Assembly (NCBI GenBank): GCA_021205245.1
Contig: JAJPXZ010000135.1
Span: 1-49,617, forward strand
Origin: Planctomycetaceae bacterium
Lineage (GTDB): Bacteria > Planctomycetota > SZUA-567
Direction: 5' to 3'
DNA length: 49,617 nucleotides
The notes under the pieces are model-generated. The model was not told where the DNA came from. It worked only from the letters and a program-made list of their open reading frames with translations, and searched no databases. A program made the translations under genes and the position numbers. Shown one piece after another: positions 7,493 through 16,444 of this stretch. The stretch's first letter is position 1. Each line of letters begins with the position of its first letter.

Positions 7493-8386
7493 ATGTTTTT
7501 CGACAACCTGCGCTTCAATCCGGACACGCGCCTTTTCCCCATCATCGGCTACCCGATGGGCCAAAGCAGCGCTTCGCACGCCTATAACCCGCTCTTCGTC
7601 GCCAACAGCCTGAACGAGATCATGTGGCCGGTGGAGATTCGGCCCGAGCAACTGGGCGATTTTATGGCCGCCGCCAAGACTCTTGGCATTCGCCATTTCA
7701 CCCTCACCATGCCCTTGAAATCGGCCATCATCCCCCATCTCGACGTGGTGGACGAGGACTCGCGTTTTTTCAATTCGGTCAACATCGTCCGCTTCGACGG
7801 CGAGGGCCGGTCGCACGGTGCGGGGATGGACGGGAAGGGGAACCTCGCCGCCATCCAGTCGGCCGGGGTCGACCTGCGGGGTATGCGGGTGGTTATGCTT
7901 GGGGCGGGGGCGATAGTGGGCGCGATTACCACGCGGATCGACGATGCGGGCGTGGCTTCGGTTCATATCCTCAACCGATCGGCGGACAAGGCGGCGGCGC
8001 TGGTCCAACGGTTACGGCCCCGCGTCGGCCAGATGAAGCTGGAAGCGGGTGAGTTTACGGCTGCGTCCCTCAACCAGGCGGCGGAGACCTGCGATTTCTT
8101 CATGCAGTCGACCCCGCTCGGGATGTACGGCTACGACCGCGATTTCGACGACCTGTCGTTTGTCGACCGGCTGCCTGCCCACGCTGTGGTGATGGAGAAC
8201 ATTGTCAACCCGCCCGAAACGCGGCTGGTCAAGGCTGCCACGGCGCGAGGGCTAAAGACAATCGCCGGTATCGATATGTTGCTGGGGCAGCTAGGGGAGA
8301 TATTCAATTTTTGCTATGGGTTCACGCCGCCACCGGAACAGCTCACGCTGGCCAAGGCGGGCATTTATGGGTACTTCGGGATTTAG
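7493..8386 (+). CDS. AroE-like shikimate dehydrogenase-family protein
   Basis: A 297-residue protein with the shikimate/quinate dehydrogenase fold. The catalytic lysine (Lys76 in LTMPLK) and aspartate (Asp113 in GAGMDGKG) are present, and GIDMLLGQ near the C-terminus matches the family GxxMLxxQ motif. However, the substrate loop is GYPMGQSSASHAYNP instead of the usual SxSPxxHN form, and the nucleotide loop is GAGAIVG rather than GAGGA. It is therefore a divergent paralogue, not an ordinary aroE. The ATG at 7493 is chosen over 7469 because AAGGGGAG lies right before it. Its place behind a catabolic aldolase suggests it oxidises or reduces a cyclic or hydroxy acid in the same pathway; this is inference. 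Confidence 0.8.
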   Translation: MFFDNLRFNPDTRLFPIIGYPMGQSSASHAYNPLFVANSLNEIMWPVEIRPEQLGDFMAAAKTLGIRHFTLTMPLKSAIIPHLDVVDEDSRFFNSVNIVRFDGEGRSHGAGMDGKGNLAAIQSAGVDLRGMRVVMLGAGAIVGAITTRIDDAGVASVHILNRSADKAAALVQRLRPRVGQMKLEAGEFTAASLNQAAETCDFFMQSTPLGMYGYDRDFDDLSFVDRLPAHAVVMENIVNPPETRLVKAATARGLKTIAGIDMLLGQLGEIFNFCYGFTPPPEQLTLAKAGIYGYFGI

Positions 8387-8435
8387 CTATTCTTGAGAAT
8401 GCTGGAGCAAACATTCGTGGCGTGGATTCCGGCTT

Positions 8436-9254
8436 CTACCGTTTTCGCGCCCACAAGGCCCAACCGGCTGGCAATTCCCGTCCTGATTCAGTTGCGGACA
8501 GCCGCAGTGCTTCGACCTCGGTCTCGTGCCATTCCGGAAATTCGGCCAGGATTCCGAGAAGACGGTTGCCGTCCCAGCCTTCGCTATGGAGGGTGAGGCA
8601 GAACAGCCCGCCGGGAGCGGTAAGCGGGATGGCATCGGCGAACAGCAGGGGCAGATCCCGCTCCAGCTTCCATTCGCGTTTGCCGGCGCGGCCATAGGCG
8701 GGCGGATCGGCGAGGATGGCATCGTAAACCCGCCCGCGCCGGGCATCGCGGAGCATAAAGCCGCGTGCGTCGTCGACCAGCCAGCGCACCGGGGCTGCGT
8801 CCAAGCCGGAGAGGACGGCGTTTTCCTTGGCGGTGCGGACCGCCGCCGGAGCGGCATCGACGTGGACGATGGACGACGCGCCGGCGGCGGCAAGCCGCAG
8901 CGTGGCCAGTCCGGTATGGGCAAAGAGATTGAGGATATTTGCTCGCGGCAGCGCTTCACCCAACCGGGTAATCACCCCATCTGCGACAGCATCATGTTCG
9001 GGAAAGACCCCTACCTGACCGCCATTAGCGGGACGGAGACGCATGGTAATTGCCCCGATGCCGACCTGCCAGTCCTCCGGTGCGTCCCCCTGCCAGCCGC
9101 CATCCCGCGAAAATACAAGATCCGCCTTATCCCATTCGTTCCGGTCGAGGCCGGGAGCGAAACGGGCGGCAGGAGCGGGACGGTCGACAACGACGTCGCC
9201 AAACCGTTCGAGTCGACGCTCATTGCCGCAGTCGAGCAGGGCATAGCCGGTCAT
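8436..9254 (-). CDS. Class I SAM-dependent methyltransferase (RlmI-like)
   Basis: A 272-residue methyltransferase. The SAM-binding motif I is ILNLFAHTGLATL, followed by an acidic strand end VHVDAAP, then a DARGFM segment and the catalytic DPPAYGR motif typical of enzymes that methylate bases in RNA. It resembles the catalytic domain of RlmI-type 23S rRNA cytosine methyltransferases but lacks an N-terminal PUA domain. Its ATG overlaps the plsC stop (9251-9254), so translation is coupled to the lipid genes upstream. The target is unknown. Confidence 0.8.
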   Translation of the reverse strand: MTGYALLDCGNERRLERFGDVVVDRPAPAARFAPGLDRNEWDKADLVFSRDGGWQGDAPEDWQVGIGAITMRLRPANGGQVGVFPEHDAVADGVITRLGEALPRANILNLFAHTGLATLRLAAAGASSIVHVDAAPAAVRTAKENAVLSGLDAAPVRWLVDDARGFMLRDARRGRVYDAILADPPAYGRAGKREWKLERDLPLLFADAIPLTAPGGLFCLTLHSEGWDGNRLLGILAEFPEWHETEVEALRLSATESGRELPAGWALWARKR

Positions 9255-9913
9255 TCCTTTGCCTCGCGGCCAGATAGGAGGCCGATGGCGCGGACAATGC
9301 GGAAGCCGAGGTTCTTGATCATCTGGGCGCGTTCGTCCTTCGGGAGGCGGCGATAGAGGTATTCCTTGTCCATGAGCGGCACCGGACGGCCGAAATGCAC
9401 TTTGACCCGTGGCCCGAGGCGCGGCAGGGTCTTGCCGGGCGGCATAACCTCGGACGAGCCGATAATGGCGGTGGGGATAATGGGGAGGCGCGTCTCGAGT
9501 GCCAGAAGCGCCGCGCCGGGACGGGCGCGGTTCATGCGCGGGCGCGGGTTGATGTGGCCCTCGGGGAAGATGCCGACCGCTTCGCCCGCCTTGAGCCAGC
9601 CGAGGGCGGTTTGAAGCATCTGCGCCTGCGAGGCGCGGTCGCCACGTCGGAAGGGGATGGCTCCGCCGGAACGGAGTATCCAGCCCATGACCGGGTGGTG
9701 GAACGGCTCTTCGTAGGCAATCATGTGGAGCGGTTTCAACCGCACCTTGCAGTAGGCGAGGGCGAGAAGGGGACCGTCCAGAAAACTGGAATGGTTGGCT
9801 GCGACAATGCAGGGGCCGTCCGGGAGGTTGCCCGCGTTTTCGACCCCTTCGAACAAGGGCAGGGCGACGGTGGAGATGACACCCGCCGCGAGGTAGTAAC
9901 TTTTCCAGGCCAT
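9251..9913 (-). CDS. 1-acylglycerol-3-phosphate acyltransferase (PlsC-like)
   Basis: A 220-residue membrane-associated acyltransferase that adds the second acyl chain to lysophosphatidic acid in phospholipid synthesis. The catalytic HX4D motif is NHSSFLDG (His41, Asp46). FRRGD near 88-92 is the substrate-binding block and FPEGH at 116-120 is the third family block. The start at 9913 is preferred over an in-frame upstream ATG at 9955 because GGAAG precedes it and the upstream choice would overlap lpxL. It is followed by the methyltransferase with a four-base overlap. Confidence 0.87.
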   Translation of the reverse strand: MAWKSYYLAAGVISTVALPLFEGVENAGNLPDGPCIVAANHSSFLDGPLLALAYCKVRLKPLHMIAYEEPFHHPVMGWILRSGGAIPFRRGDRASQAQMLQTALGWLKAGEAVGIFPEGHINPRPRMNRARPGAALLALETRLPIIPTAIIGSSEVMPPGKTLPRLGPRVKVHFGRPVPLMDKEYLYRRLPKDERAQMIKNLGFRIVRAIGLLSGREAKE

Positions 9914-9945
9914 AATGCTTCCATTGCTGCCCGTTTTACGGGCTT

Positions 9946-10857
9946 TTACTGCCACTCACCCACACTTTTCCACCTGCGGTGAATCCACATCCATTGTTCC
10001 GGAGCACGCATAATCATATCGGACACGTCACTGTTCACGGCATCGACCAGCCGCTTGACTTCGGCGCGCTCGTCGGCATTCGGGTCGGGCCGGTGAATAG
10101 CGGGCTGGACGACGATGCGAAGAATCCGCTCGCCCTCGTCCACCCGCATCGCCCCCATCACGCACATCGGACAGCCGAACCGCACCGCCAGTTCCACCGG
10201 CGCGGTAATGGTGCTGGCCGGCTTGCCGAGAAAGGGGGACATAAGTCCTTGCCGGCCGCCGTCCTGATCGGGCAGGACGCCGACCGCGCCCTTTTTCCGT
10301 AATATCGACGCCGCCCGGCGAATCGCCCCCTTTTTATCCAGGATTGGCCCGCCCAGCCGCTCACGGATGCCCCTTACCATGTCGTCGATGCGGGGGTTGT
10401 CGAGGGGACGGGCAAGCGAGCCGCTGTCCACGCCGATGACGCGGATGGCGGTGTTGCACCACTCCCAATTGCCGAAGTGGGCGGTAAACAGCACCATACC
10501 CGTGTTCTCCGCTTTGAGGGTATAGACCCTTTCACGGAACGCATCGACATCGACCCGGCGGAGGAATTCCTCGTTCGTCATCCGGCTGAGGCGGCAGAAT
10601 TCGGCCAGGGTCATGCCGTAATTATGGAAATTGGCCTTGACGAAATCGTCGAGGGCGGTTCCGTCCAGTCCCAGCCGTTCGTGGACCTGGTCGCGGGCGC
10701 GCTGGCGGTGGCGCTTATCCAGCACCCGAGCCAGATCGCCAAGCCGCCGACCGACCCAGTGGGCGGCCGGCAGGGGCAGAGCGGACAAGGAGAACATGGC
10801 CGCCCTGGCGGCTGCGTACTCGGCCGCGTGCCGAAGCGGCCTGGCTTCTTTCGCCAT
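9946..10857 (-). CDS. Lipid A acyltransferase (LpxL/LpxM family)
   Basis: A 303-residue inner-membrane acyltransferase of the lauroyl/myristoyl (HtrB) family, which adds secondary acyl chains to lipid A. The catalytic HX4E motif is HFGNWE at residues 127-132, and the downstream GVLPDQDGGRQG segment is typical of the family. The start overlaps the purC stop by one base (TAATG at 10855-10859), a translational-coupling arrangement. A longer in-frame start at 10971 would lie inside purC and is rejected. Its presence implies a lipid A-containing outer membrane. Confidence 0.87.
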   Translation of the reverse strand: MAKEARPLRHAAEYAAARAAMFSLSALPLPAAHWVGRRLGDLARVLDKRHRQRARDQVHERLGLDGTALDDFVKANFHNYGMTLAEFCRLSRMTNEEFLRRVDVDAFRERVYTLKAENTGMVLFTAHFGNWEWCNTAIRVIGVDSGSLARPLDNPRIDDMVRGIRERLGGPILDKKGAIRRAASILRKKGAVGVLPDQDGGRQGLMSPFLGKPASTITAPVELAVRFGCPMCVMGAMRVDEGERILRIVVQPAIHRPDPNADERAEVKRLVDAVNSDVSDMIMRAPEQWMWIHRRWKSVGEWQ

Positions 10858-11753
10858 TAGTCCAGGTTTTTCCCGGTGAGGATGCGGTAAGCCTCGAGGT
10901 AGCGGTCCCGGGTGGCGGCGACGACGCCTTCGGGCAGGCCGGGGGCTGGCGGTTCCTTGTTCCAGGCGCATTCGCGCTCGAGCCAGTCACGGAGATACTG
11001 CTTATCGAACGACGGCGGGTTATGCCCGGGCTGCCAGGCGTCGGCGGGCCAGAAGCGGGATGAATCGGGCGTCAGCACCTCGTCGATAAGGATGGGTTTG
11101 CCGTCGTAGATACCGAATTCGAATTTGGTGTCGGCGATGATGATGCCTTTGCCCCGGGCGTATTCCGCCGCCTTGGCATAGAGCCGCAGGGCTGCGTCGC
11201 GGACCGTGCCGGCGAGCCCTTCCCCGAGCTGCTTGGCCATTACGTCGAAGGAGACGTTTTCGTCATGGCCGACGTCCGCCTTGGTCGAAGGGGTAAACAG
11301 CGGCTCGGGCAAGCGGTCCGCCATCTTGAGGCCTGCCGGCAGCTTAATGCCGCAGATGCCGCCGCTGGCGTTATACTCCTTCCAGCCGGAACCGATGATA
11401 TATCCCCTGACGATGCACTCGAAGGGGATGACTTCGGCCTTCTTGACCAGGAGCGAACGGCCGGAAAGTTGTTTATGGACATCGGTGGGGAGCTTTAACT
11501 CATCCAGGGATGTCGAAAGGAGATGGTTCGGAATGACGTCGGAAAGCAGGTCCAGCCAGAACAGCGTCAACTGGGTCAGGATGCGGCCCTTGTCCGGGAT
11601 CGGGGTGGGGAAAACCACGTCGAAGGCGCTGATGCGGTCGGTCGCGACCAGAAGGATGCGGTCGCCCAGGTCGTAGACATCCCGCACCTTGCCCCGCTTG
11701 GGTGCGGGCAGGCCAGGTATGGAACTTTCAAAAACGGCGTCGTTCATGTTCAT
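10857..11753 (-). CDS. purC: Phosphoribosylaminoimidazole-succinocarboxamide synthase
   Basis: A 298-residue SAICAR synthase, which joins aspartate to CAIR with ATP in purine synthesis. It shows the family segments RGKVRDVYDLGDRILLVATDR near the N-terminus, FECIVRGYIIGSGWKEY in the middle, and FEFGIYDG with LIDEVLTPDSSRFW in the C-terminal half. The length fits the longer (about 300 residue) PurC form. The start at 11753 is chosen because GGGGGAAA precedes it; an upstream in-frame ATG at 11831 adds a non-conserved tail. It is the first gene of the operon purC-lpxL-plsC-methyltransferase. Confidence 0.95.
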   Translation of the reverse strand: MNMNDAVFESSIPGLPAPKRGKVRDVYDLGDRILLVATDRISAFDVVFPTPIPDKGRILTQLTLFWLDLLSDVIPNHLLSTSLDELKLPTDVHKQLSGRSLLVKKAEVIPFECIVRGYIIGSGWKEYNASGGICGIKLPAGLKMADRLPEPLFTPSTKADVGHDENVSFDVMAKQLGEGLAGTVRDAALRLYAKAAEYARGKGIIIADTKFEFGIYDGKPILIDEVLTPDSSRFWPADAWQPGHNPPSFDKQYLRDWLERECAWNKEPPAPGLPEGVVAATRDRYLEAYRILTGKNLD

Positions 11754-11803
11754 GTATTTCCCCCGTGGGCAAACGGCCGCCGTAAGGGCGGTCCGGCTCT
11801 CAC

Positions 11804-11831
11804 TTTTTATCGGAAATGGGCGTATTGTCAA
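11804..11831 (-). promoter_or_regulatory. Candidate purC operon promoter
   Basis: On the minus strand a perfect TTGACA (11826-11831) stands 16 bases before TAAAAA (11804-11809), placing transcription start about 45 bases ahead of the purC ATG. Confidence 0.5.
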
Positions 11832-11860
11832 CCATTATCAGATATACGCGGGGTAAAACC

Positions 11861-11889
11861 TTGCCGTTTTGTCTGGGCGAAGGTATAGT
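11861..11889 (+). promoter_or_regulatory. Candidate promoter of the FHA-protein gene
   Basis: TTGCCG (11861-11866), a 17-base spacer and TATAGT (11884-11889) lie 46 bases before the ATG and face away from the purC promoter. Confidence 0.55.
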
Positions 11890-11935
11890 TACATAGTCTC
11901 AACCACGGAACGGCAGACGCTAATGGATTGGCGTT

Positions 11936-14900
11936 ATGATTACCGCAGAGCTTACCCTAAAAACTGGCGCCGGCGACAAGGTCGTCGAGGTGCGGGAGGG
12001 CATGCCCCTCTTCGCAGGCCGTAGTGTTGAATGCGACGTCTACCTGCCGTCACTGGCCGTGAGCCGCCGCCATGCCGTCTTCCTTACCCTGAGGGGCCAA
12101 TGCGGCCTTAAAGACCTGGAGTCGGCGAACGGCACCTACCTGAACGGCAAACGCATATCCCGTCCGATGCGGCTCAAGGACGGCGACACCATCCAGATCG
12201 CCAATTTCATCATCGAATATAAAAAACTCTCCGGCGAGCGCTTAAAAAACGCCAGCCGCACCGCTATCGTCGGCGAGGACGATTCCGAACGGCTGCGTGA
12301 AACAGTCGCGGCCGCCTTTGGCCTGTCGGTCACCGAGACAGACGCTCCCTCGCCCGAAATGGAACGCGAACTCGAGGCGGTTCAAAGAGAACATAAACCG
12401 CTGGTGGGCGCTGACTCCGAATCCACCGAATCCATCGATGCAAACGCATTTCACGAGGACGACACCGACTTCACCCCCGACAGCGCCGACGACTTTTCGG
12501 CCCTGCTGGGACCAGCCATCGACGCCGCCCTCGAACCCAGTTTTGCGGCGGATTCGGAACCCGAATCGCCACGTATACATATTGACGAAGACACGGTGCG
12601 ACGCACCCGCGAGTCGGTCAGACTCATGCCAAAGCCGCCGCCACTTCCCCGGCCGGCGGAAATCGAGGACATCGAAGTCGGCGACGGTGACGGCTATACC
12701 GACTCGGTCGAAGCCGAGGACGAGGGGGACGAGGTCGATCCGGAACTGGCCCTATCCAAAGCCGCCGCCGAAGCGGGCCTGGTGGGCGAATTCAACCCCG
12801 AACCCGAGGCCGAGACGGCGCCGGTGTCGGCGTCCGCTGTGCCGGTTACAATCCCCGGTATGACTGAAGTTCCGGGCGAACGTGAAAAAGACCCGAACGC
12901 CATCCCCATCTCGGACGAGTTCCGCGCCGCCATCGAATCGCGGCTGTTTGTCTATTCCTTCCTCGCCGATCTCAAGGTGGAACGGGACGAACTGCGCGCC
13001 TCCAAGCCGTCTATGTTGGATGCGGTGAAGGCGGAATTGTCGCGCATGGACCGGGAAATGGAACGGATGCCGACCCCGGAAAAAGCCGAGGAGATGATCG
13101 AGAAACGCACGCAGAAGCGGCGCGACTTGAAGGCGAAGGTTAAAGAGGCCAAGAAAAAAGGGACAGCCCTGCCGCCCCTGCCGTCCAAGGAAATGCGCGC
13201 GGCCGAGGATATCGCCATTAACCAGTGGACCATCATCGCCCAATCCGGCCGCGAAGCGCTCCCCGCCGCCTATGCATTCGGCTACAAGCTGATGGAGTCG
13301 GAACTCCTGGCCGGTGAGTTGGAAAAAGCCGGCATTGACGCCAAGACTCTGCTGGGTGGCGCTGCTTATGTTCTCGCCCTCCATGAATTGCTGGAAGAAA
13401 CCAAATTCAACCGTTCCGTCACCAAGGCGCGCCTTGCCAGCCTCCAGAATCCGGGCGACAAAAAGGGCGGAAAAAGGCTGCTCGGCTTCCTTGGGAGAAA
13501 AGACGACGACGAGGACGAAGATGACGGTGACGTCGTTGAGGAGAGCTACGAGGAACTCGCGGAACTCGATTCGCTCCTTGGCAGTCGGGTGACGTGGATT
13601 AACCAGGAGCTGGCAGCCATCGAATTGGCGCTTATCAAGGAGTTCTGGGTTGTCTATACCAAGGTGGCCAAGCATTACCTGGTCAAAAAGCTGGAAATTC
13701 CCATGGCGGTTCGCGCCTTCCTCCGCTACGGCGCGGTGGGCTTCAACCGGTGGTGGATGAATGACCAAGTGCGCCAGCACGTTGTGGATGAATGCACCAA
13801 GGACGTGCAGGACCATATGGAAATATCCCTTAAGACCACCAACGTGGTCTACGCGGACGAATACCTGGCGGCGGTGATGAACCTGGAATGCACCCCGTCC
13901 ATGGATGAAAACTTGGAGATGAACGGCCGCAACTCGCCGGAATGGAAAGCGGACAAGGCGCTCCGCAAGCTTATCCACTCGCGCTCGCAGAAGATTCGCC
14001 TTATCGAATTGTGCGACAGCCTCAAGTCCAGAGTGGAGGTGCTGGAACAACAGGTAGCCACCCTCGACAAACGCCTCAAGAACCTCCTCCCCGGCAGCCG
14101 CAACTATAAGGCGCTGAAGTCGGAACTGTCGATGGAACGGCAGACGCAGAAGGTGGAGATATCCAAACTCACCAAGCTGCAGGAAAAAATCAAGACAACC
14201 ACCCTGGGCGAATTGCAGGAAGCGATCGACGAAACGGAGGAACGCTTCACCTCGAACGAACTGCCGAGGCCGACCCCCGAGTTCCTGGTGGAACGCGAAT
14301 GCGAGGCGGTGCGCCGACTCGGCCGCTTGCTGGCCAACCTGAAAGAACGCTTCCTCCCGCTGGTTTTGAAGGATAACTTCATGCCCGATACCGACGCCTG
14401 CAACGACAGGGCGTCGATCATCGGGGAAATCTGCGATATCGAGCGCCGCGACCCCTCTATTTTCCTGGAGACGCTTATCCCTTCCAAAAAGCGGGCCAAC
14501 CGGGTGGATCTGCGCCTAAGCCCGGTCATCCCCCTGCTGCCGTCGGCGGGGCTCCTGGCCTTTAGTTGGAACCCGAGGCAAAAACCGGAAGACGGACGCC
14601 TTGCCATCCCCACCTGCTTTATCCGTCCGCGCCTCCGGGAGCGGCAACTCATCTACCTGATGTCGGACTTCCGCTGGGATACGTCCAAAGCGTCGGCCGG
14701 GATGGATGTCATGAACTCCGAGACCATCGTCGCCGCCTTTATGGGCGTGCGCTGGGACTGGCGCAAACGCTCCAAGGAAGGCAGGGAAAAAGGCCTTATC
14801 TATACCGAACAGAACGACCGAACCAACTGGCGGCGCGTTTACGAAGCCTATATGACCACCGCCTACGATGCCGGTAAAAAGCTGTATAACCGCAATTACG

Positions 14901-14968
14901 ACTTCTACGAACGCATCATCGGCAAGTACTTCGACCTTCCCGAAGGGCTGGAATTACTCCGCAAATAA
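11936..14968 (+). CDS. Large FHA-domain protein of unknown function
   Basis: A 1010-residue protein. Residues 1-95 are a forkhead-associated (phosphothreonine-binding) domain with all marker residues: GRS at 28-30, SRRH at 43-46 and NGTYLNG at 65-71. Residues about 100-330 are acidic, proline-rich and probably disordered. From about 330 there is a long, mostly helical part with charged stretches, including a lysine-rich segment near 395-410, an acidic DDDEDEDDGD run near 525, and likely coiled coil near 690-770. The last 200 residues look globular (ending in YERIIGKYFDLPEGLELLRK) but I do not recognise them. No signal peptide or membrane segment is seen, so it is probably cytoplasmic. The FHA domain implies a phosphorylated partner, yet no Ser/Thr kinase or phosphatase lies in the window. 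Confidence 0.85.
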   Translation: MITAELTLKTGAGDKVVEVREGMPLFAGRSVECDVYLPSLAVSRRHAVFLTLRGQCGLKDLESANGTYLNGKRISRPMRLKDGDTIQIANFIIEYKKLSGERLKNASRTAIVGEDDSERLRETVAAAFGLSVTETDAPSPEMERELEAVQREHKPLVGADSESTESIDANAFHEDDTDFTPDSADDFSALLGPAIDAALEPSFAADSEPESPRIHIDEDTVRRTRESVRLMPKPPPLPRPAEIEDIEVGDGDGYTDSVEAEDEGDEVDPELALSKAAAEAGLVGEFNPEPEAETAPVSASAVPVTIPGMTEVPGEREKDPNAIPISDEFRAAIESRLFVYSFLADLKVERDELRASKPSMLDAVKAELSRMDREMERMPTPEKAEEMIEKRTQKRRDLKAKVKEAKKKGTALPPLPSKEMRAAEDIAINQWTIIAQSGREALPAAYAFGYKLMESELLAGELEKAGIDAKTLLGGAAYVLALHELLEETKFNRSVTKARLASLQNPGDKKGGKRLLGFLGRKDDDEDEDDGDVVEESYEELAELDSLLGSRVTWINQELAAIELALIKEFWVVYTKVAKHYLVKKLEIPMAVRAFLRYGAVGFNRWWMNDQVRQHVVDECTKDVQDHMEISLKTTNVVYADEYLAAVMNLECTPSMDENLEMNGRNSPEWKADKALRKLIHSRSQKIRLIELCDSLKSRVEVLEQQVATLDKRLKNLLPGSRNYKALKSELSMERQTQKVEISKLTKLQEKIKTTTLGELQEAIDETEERFTSNELPRPTPEFLVERECEAVRRLGRLLANLKERFLPLVLKDNFMPDTDACNDRASIIGEICDIERRDPSIFLETLIPSKKRANRVDLRLSPVIPLLPSAGLLAFSWNPRQKPEDGRLAIPTCFIRPRLRERQLIYLMSDFRWDTSKASAGMDVMNSETIVAAFMGVRWDWRKRSKEGREKGLIYTEQNDRTNWRRVYEAYMTTAYDAGKKLYNRNYDFYERIIGKYFDLPEGLELLRK

Positions 14969-14990
14969 TCGCCACCCGTCGACGCAAAGC

Positions 14991-15019
14991 TTGACTCCTG
15001 TGTAAGGACACGGTAAAAA
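14991..15019 (+). promoter_or_regulatory. Candidate promoter of the thioredoxin-like gene
   Basis: TTGACT (14991-14996), 17 bases, then TAAAAA (15014-15019). GACTCC at 14993 and GGAGTC at 15028-15033 form a six-base inverted repeat spanning the promoter, a possible operator. Confidence 0.4.
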
Positions 15020-15094
15020 TGATGTCTGGAGTCGTTGTCGTTAACGGTCCTGTCCGTTCGTCGGACCTGACCATACTCATAGAATGGAGACCTT

Positions 15095-16126
15095 GTGAAA
15101 AGATCCCTTGCGCTGCTGCTGGCCTGCGTTTTTGCGGCCCTCCCCGCCATCGCCCTTGATCTGGGCGATCCCGCACCGGCCCTTTCGGTTGATAAGTGGA
15201 TTACCGGCGACCCGGCCGACCCGACCCAGACCGACGGCAAGACGTTCTACCTGGTGGAGGTGTGGTCCGTCACCTGCCCGCCCTGCGTCCAGTCCATTCC
15301 GATCATGAACGATATCCAGAAGCGCTACGCCGACGAAGGGCTGAAAATCGTGTCCTTCACCACCGACACCGAGGAAGAGGTCACGCCGTTCCTGGAACTG
15401 CACCCGATGGAATATTCCTCCTTCCTGGACAAGGAAGGCGGGTCGATGGTCAGCTATATGGCTGCCGACAACCGCAACACCATCCCCCACGCATTCCTGT
15501 TCGACCGGGAAGGCTCGCTGGTGTGGATTGGCAATCCGCTCGATAATCTCGAAAATCGGGTCAAGGATGTGCTCTCCGGCCGCCTGAACCGTGAACACGC
15601 CATCGCCGTCCGCGACGCCCGCGAAGACCTGCAGGACGCCTTCAGCGCGCAGAACATCGCCGGCATGATTACCACCCTCACCACCCTTGAGGGTCTTGAA
15701 CCCGACAACGGCCAGTATTACCAGGTCCACTACCGTCTCCTCACCGAGTTGGGCGCGGGCGATGAAAAGGATGTTCAGGACCTCCTGGGCCGCTGGTTCG
15801 CCGGGTCGGAGAATAGCCCCGAAGGCTTGATGATCCTCTCCGTGCTGGCAATGGACCAAGGCCATCCGTCCATGCGTAACCCCGGGCTGGCTGTCGCCTC
15901 GGCACGGCGCGCCTACGCTCTCGAATCAGACCTCAAGGTCCAGGCCGGTCTCAACCTGGCCGAGACCTACAAGTCGATCGGCCGCTTTGATCTGGCCAAG
16001 GAAGTGCTGGCCGAAATCTCCGGCATGACCACCAATGATGACGAACGGGGCATGATTGAAGCGGTGCAGGAATTCTTCACCCGCATCGAGGAAGTAGCCA
16101 AGGATCCTGCGGCGGCTCAACCATAA
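15095..16126 (+). CDS. Secreted thioredoxin-fold (TlpA/AlkHP-like) protein
   Basis: A 343-residue exported protein. A signal peptide occupies residues 1-20 (MKRSLALLLACVFAALPAIA). A thioredoxin-like domain runs to about residue 170, with the redox motif CPPC at 61-64 after YLVEVWSVT, and a cis-proline context in NTIPHAFLFDREG. The remaining 170 residues are helical and repeat-like (a TPR-type extension is possible) and are absent from short TlpA proteins. The start is GTG at 15095, supported by GGAGA five bases upstream and by the signal peptide beginning there. Likely role: a thiol oxidoreductase in the periplasm. A substrate partner is not visible nearby. Confidence 0.82.
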   Translation: MKRSLALLLACVFAALPAIALDLGDPAPALSVDKWITGDPADPTQTDGKTFYLVEVWSVTCPPCVQSIPIMNDIQKRYADEGLKIVSFTTDTEEEVTPFLELHPMEYSSFLDKEGGSMVSYMAADNRNTIPHAFLFDREGSLVWIGNPLDNLENRVKDVLSGRLNREHAIAVRDAREDLQDAFSAQNIAGMITTLTTLEGLEPDNGQYYQVHYRLLTELGAGDEKDVQDLLGRWFAGSENSPEGLMILSVLAMDQGHPSMRNPGLAVASARRAYALESDLKVQAGLNLAETYKSIGRFDLAKEVLAEISGMTTNDDERGMIEAVQEFFTRIEEVAKDPAAAQP

Positions 16127-16154
16127 GCTCAGTCGACCGCTTATGCATCACAAT

Positions 16155-16195
16155 GAAGAAGCCGTCTGCCGAGGGGCGGGCGGCTTCTTCTTATT
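16155..16195 (+). terminator. Terminator after the thioredoxin-like gene
   Basis: A 16-base stem (16155-16170 with 16175-16190, two G-T pairs) closes on the loop GAGG and is followed by TTATT. It lies about 30 bases after the stop codon. Confidence 0.7.
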
Positions 16196-16376
16196 GGTTC
16201 ATCGCGTAGTCGCGCAGTGCGCCGTCGCTGCCAAACGTCTGGGCAGACAATTTCAGGTGCGGATACTGTTGTTGCAAATCGCGCGCGTGACCGATTTGGC
16301 CGTGGCAGGGCCGGAAGTTGCTCGGGCAGGGGTAGTGATGTCGGGGTTGAATTCCATCGAAGTCATCCTTTACCAT
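16191..16376 (-). CDS. Possible small protein, unrecognised
   Basis: A 61-residue open frame with a rather protein-like composition: a Cys/His-containing N-terminal half (HHYPCPSNFRPCHGQ) and a polar C-terminal half (QQYPHLKLSAQTFGSDG). It lies alone between two terminators. No convincing Shine-Dalgarno precedes the ATG, and an overlapping frame starting 18 bases later has the better-placed AAAGGA. I do not recognise a family. It may be chance or a gene remnant. Confidence 0.2.
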   Translation of the reverse strand: MVKDDFDGIQPRHHYPCPSNFRPCHGQIGHARDLQQQYPHLKLSAQTFGSDGALRDYAMNQ

Positions 16377-16444
16377 TACACTTTTGTGCGCGCTGGCTGC
16401 TCTCGTTATTATCGGTCGTCGCCGCCTCGGGTTGAGGCATGCCG

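Noticed and set aside
12752-14050. 432-codon open frame antisense to the FHA gene
   Set aside because: It is an antisense shadow in G+C-rich DNA; composition is His/Arg/Gly-rich without domains, and the FHA gene frame is well supported.
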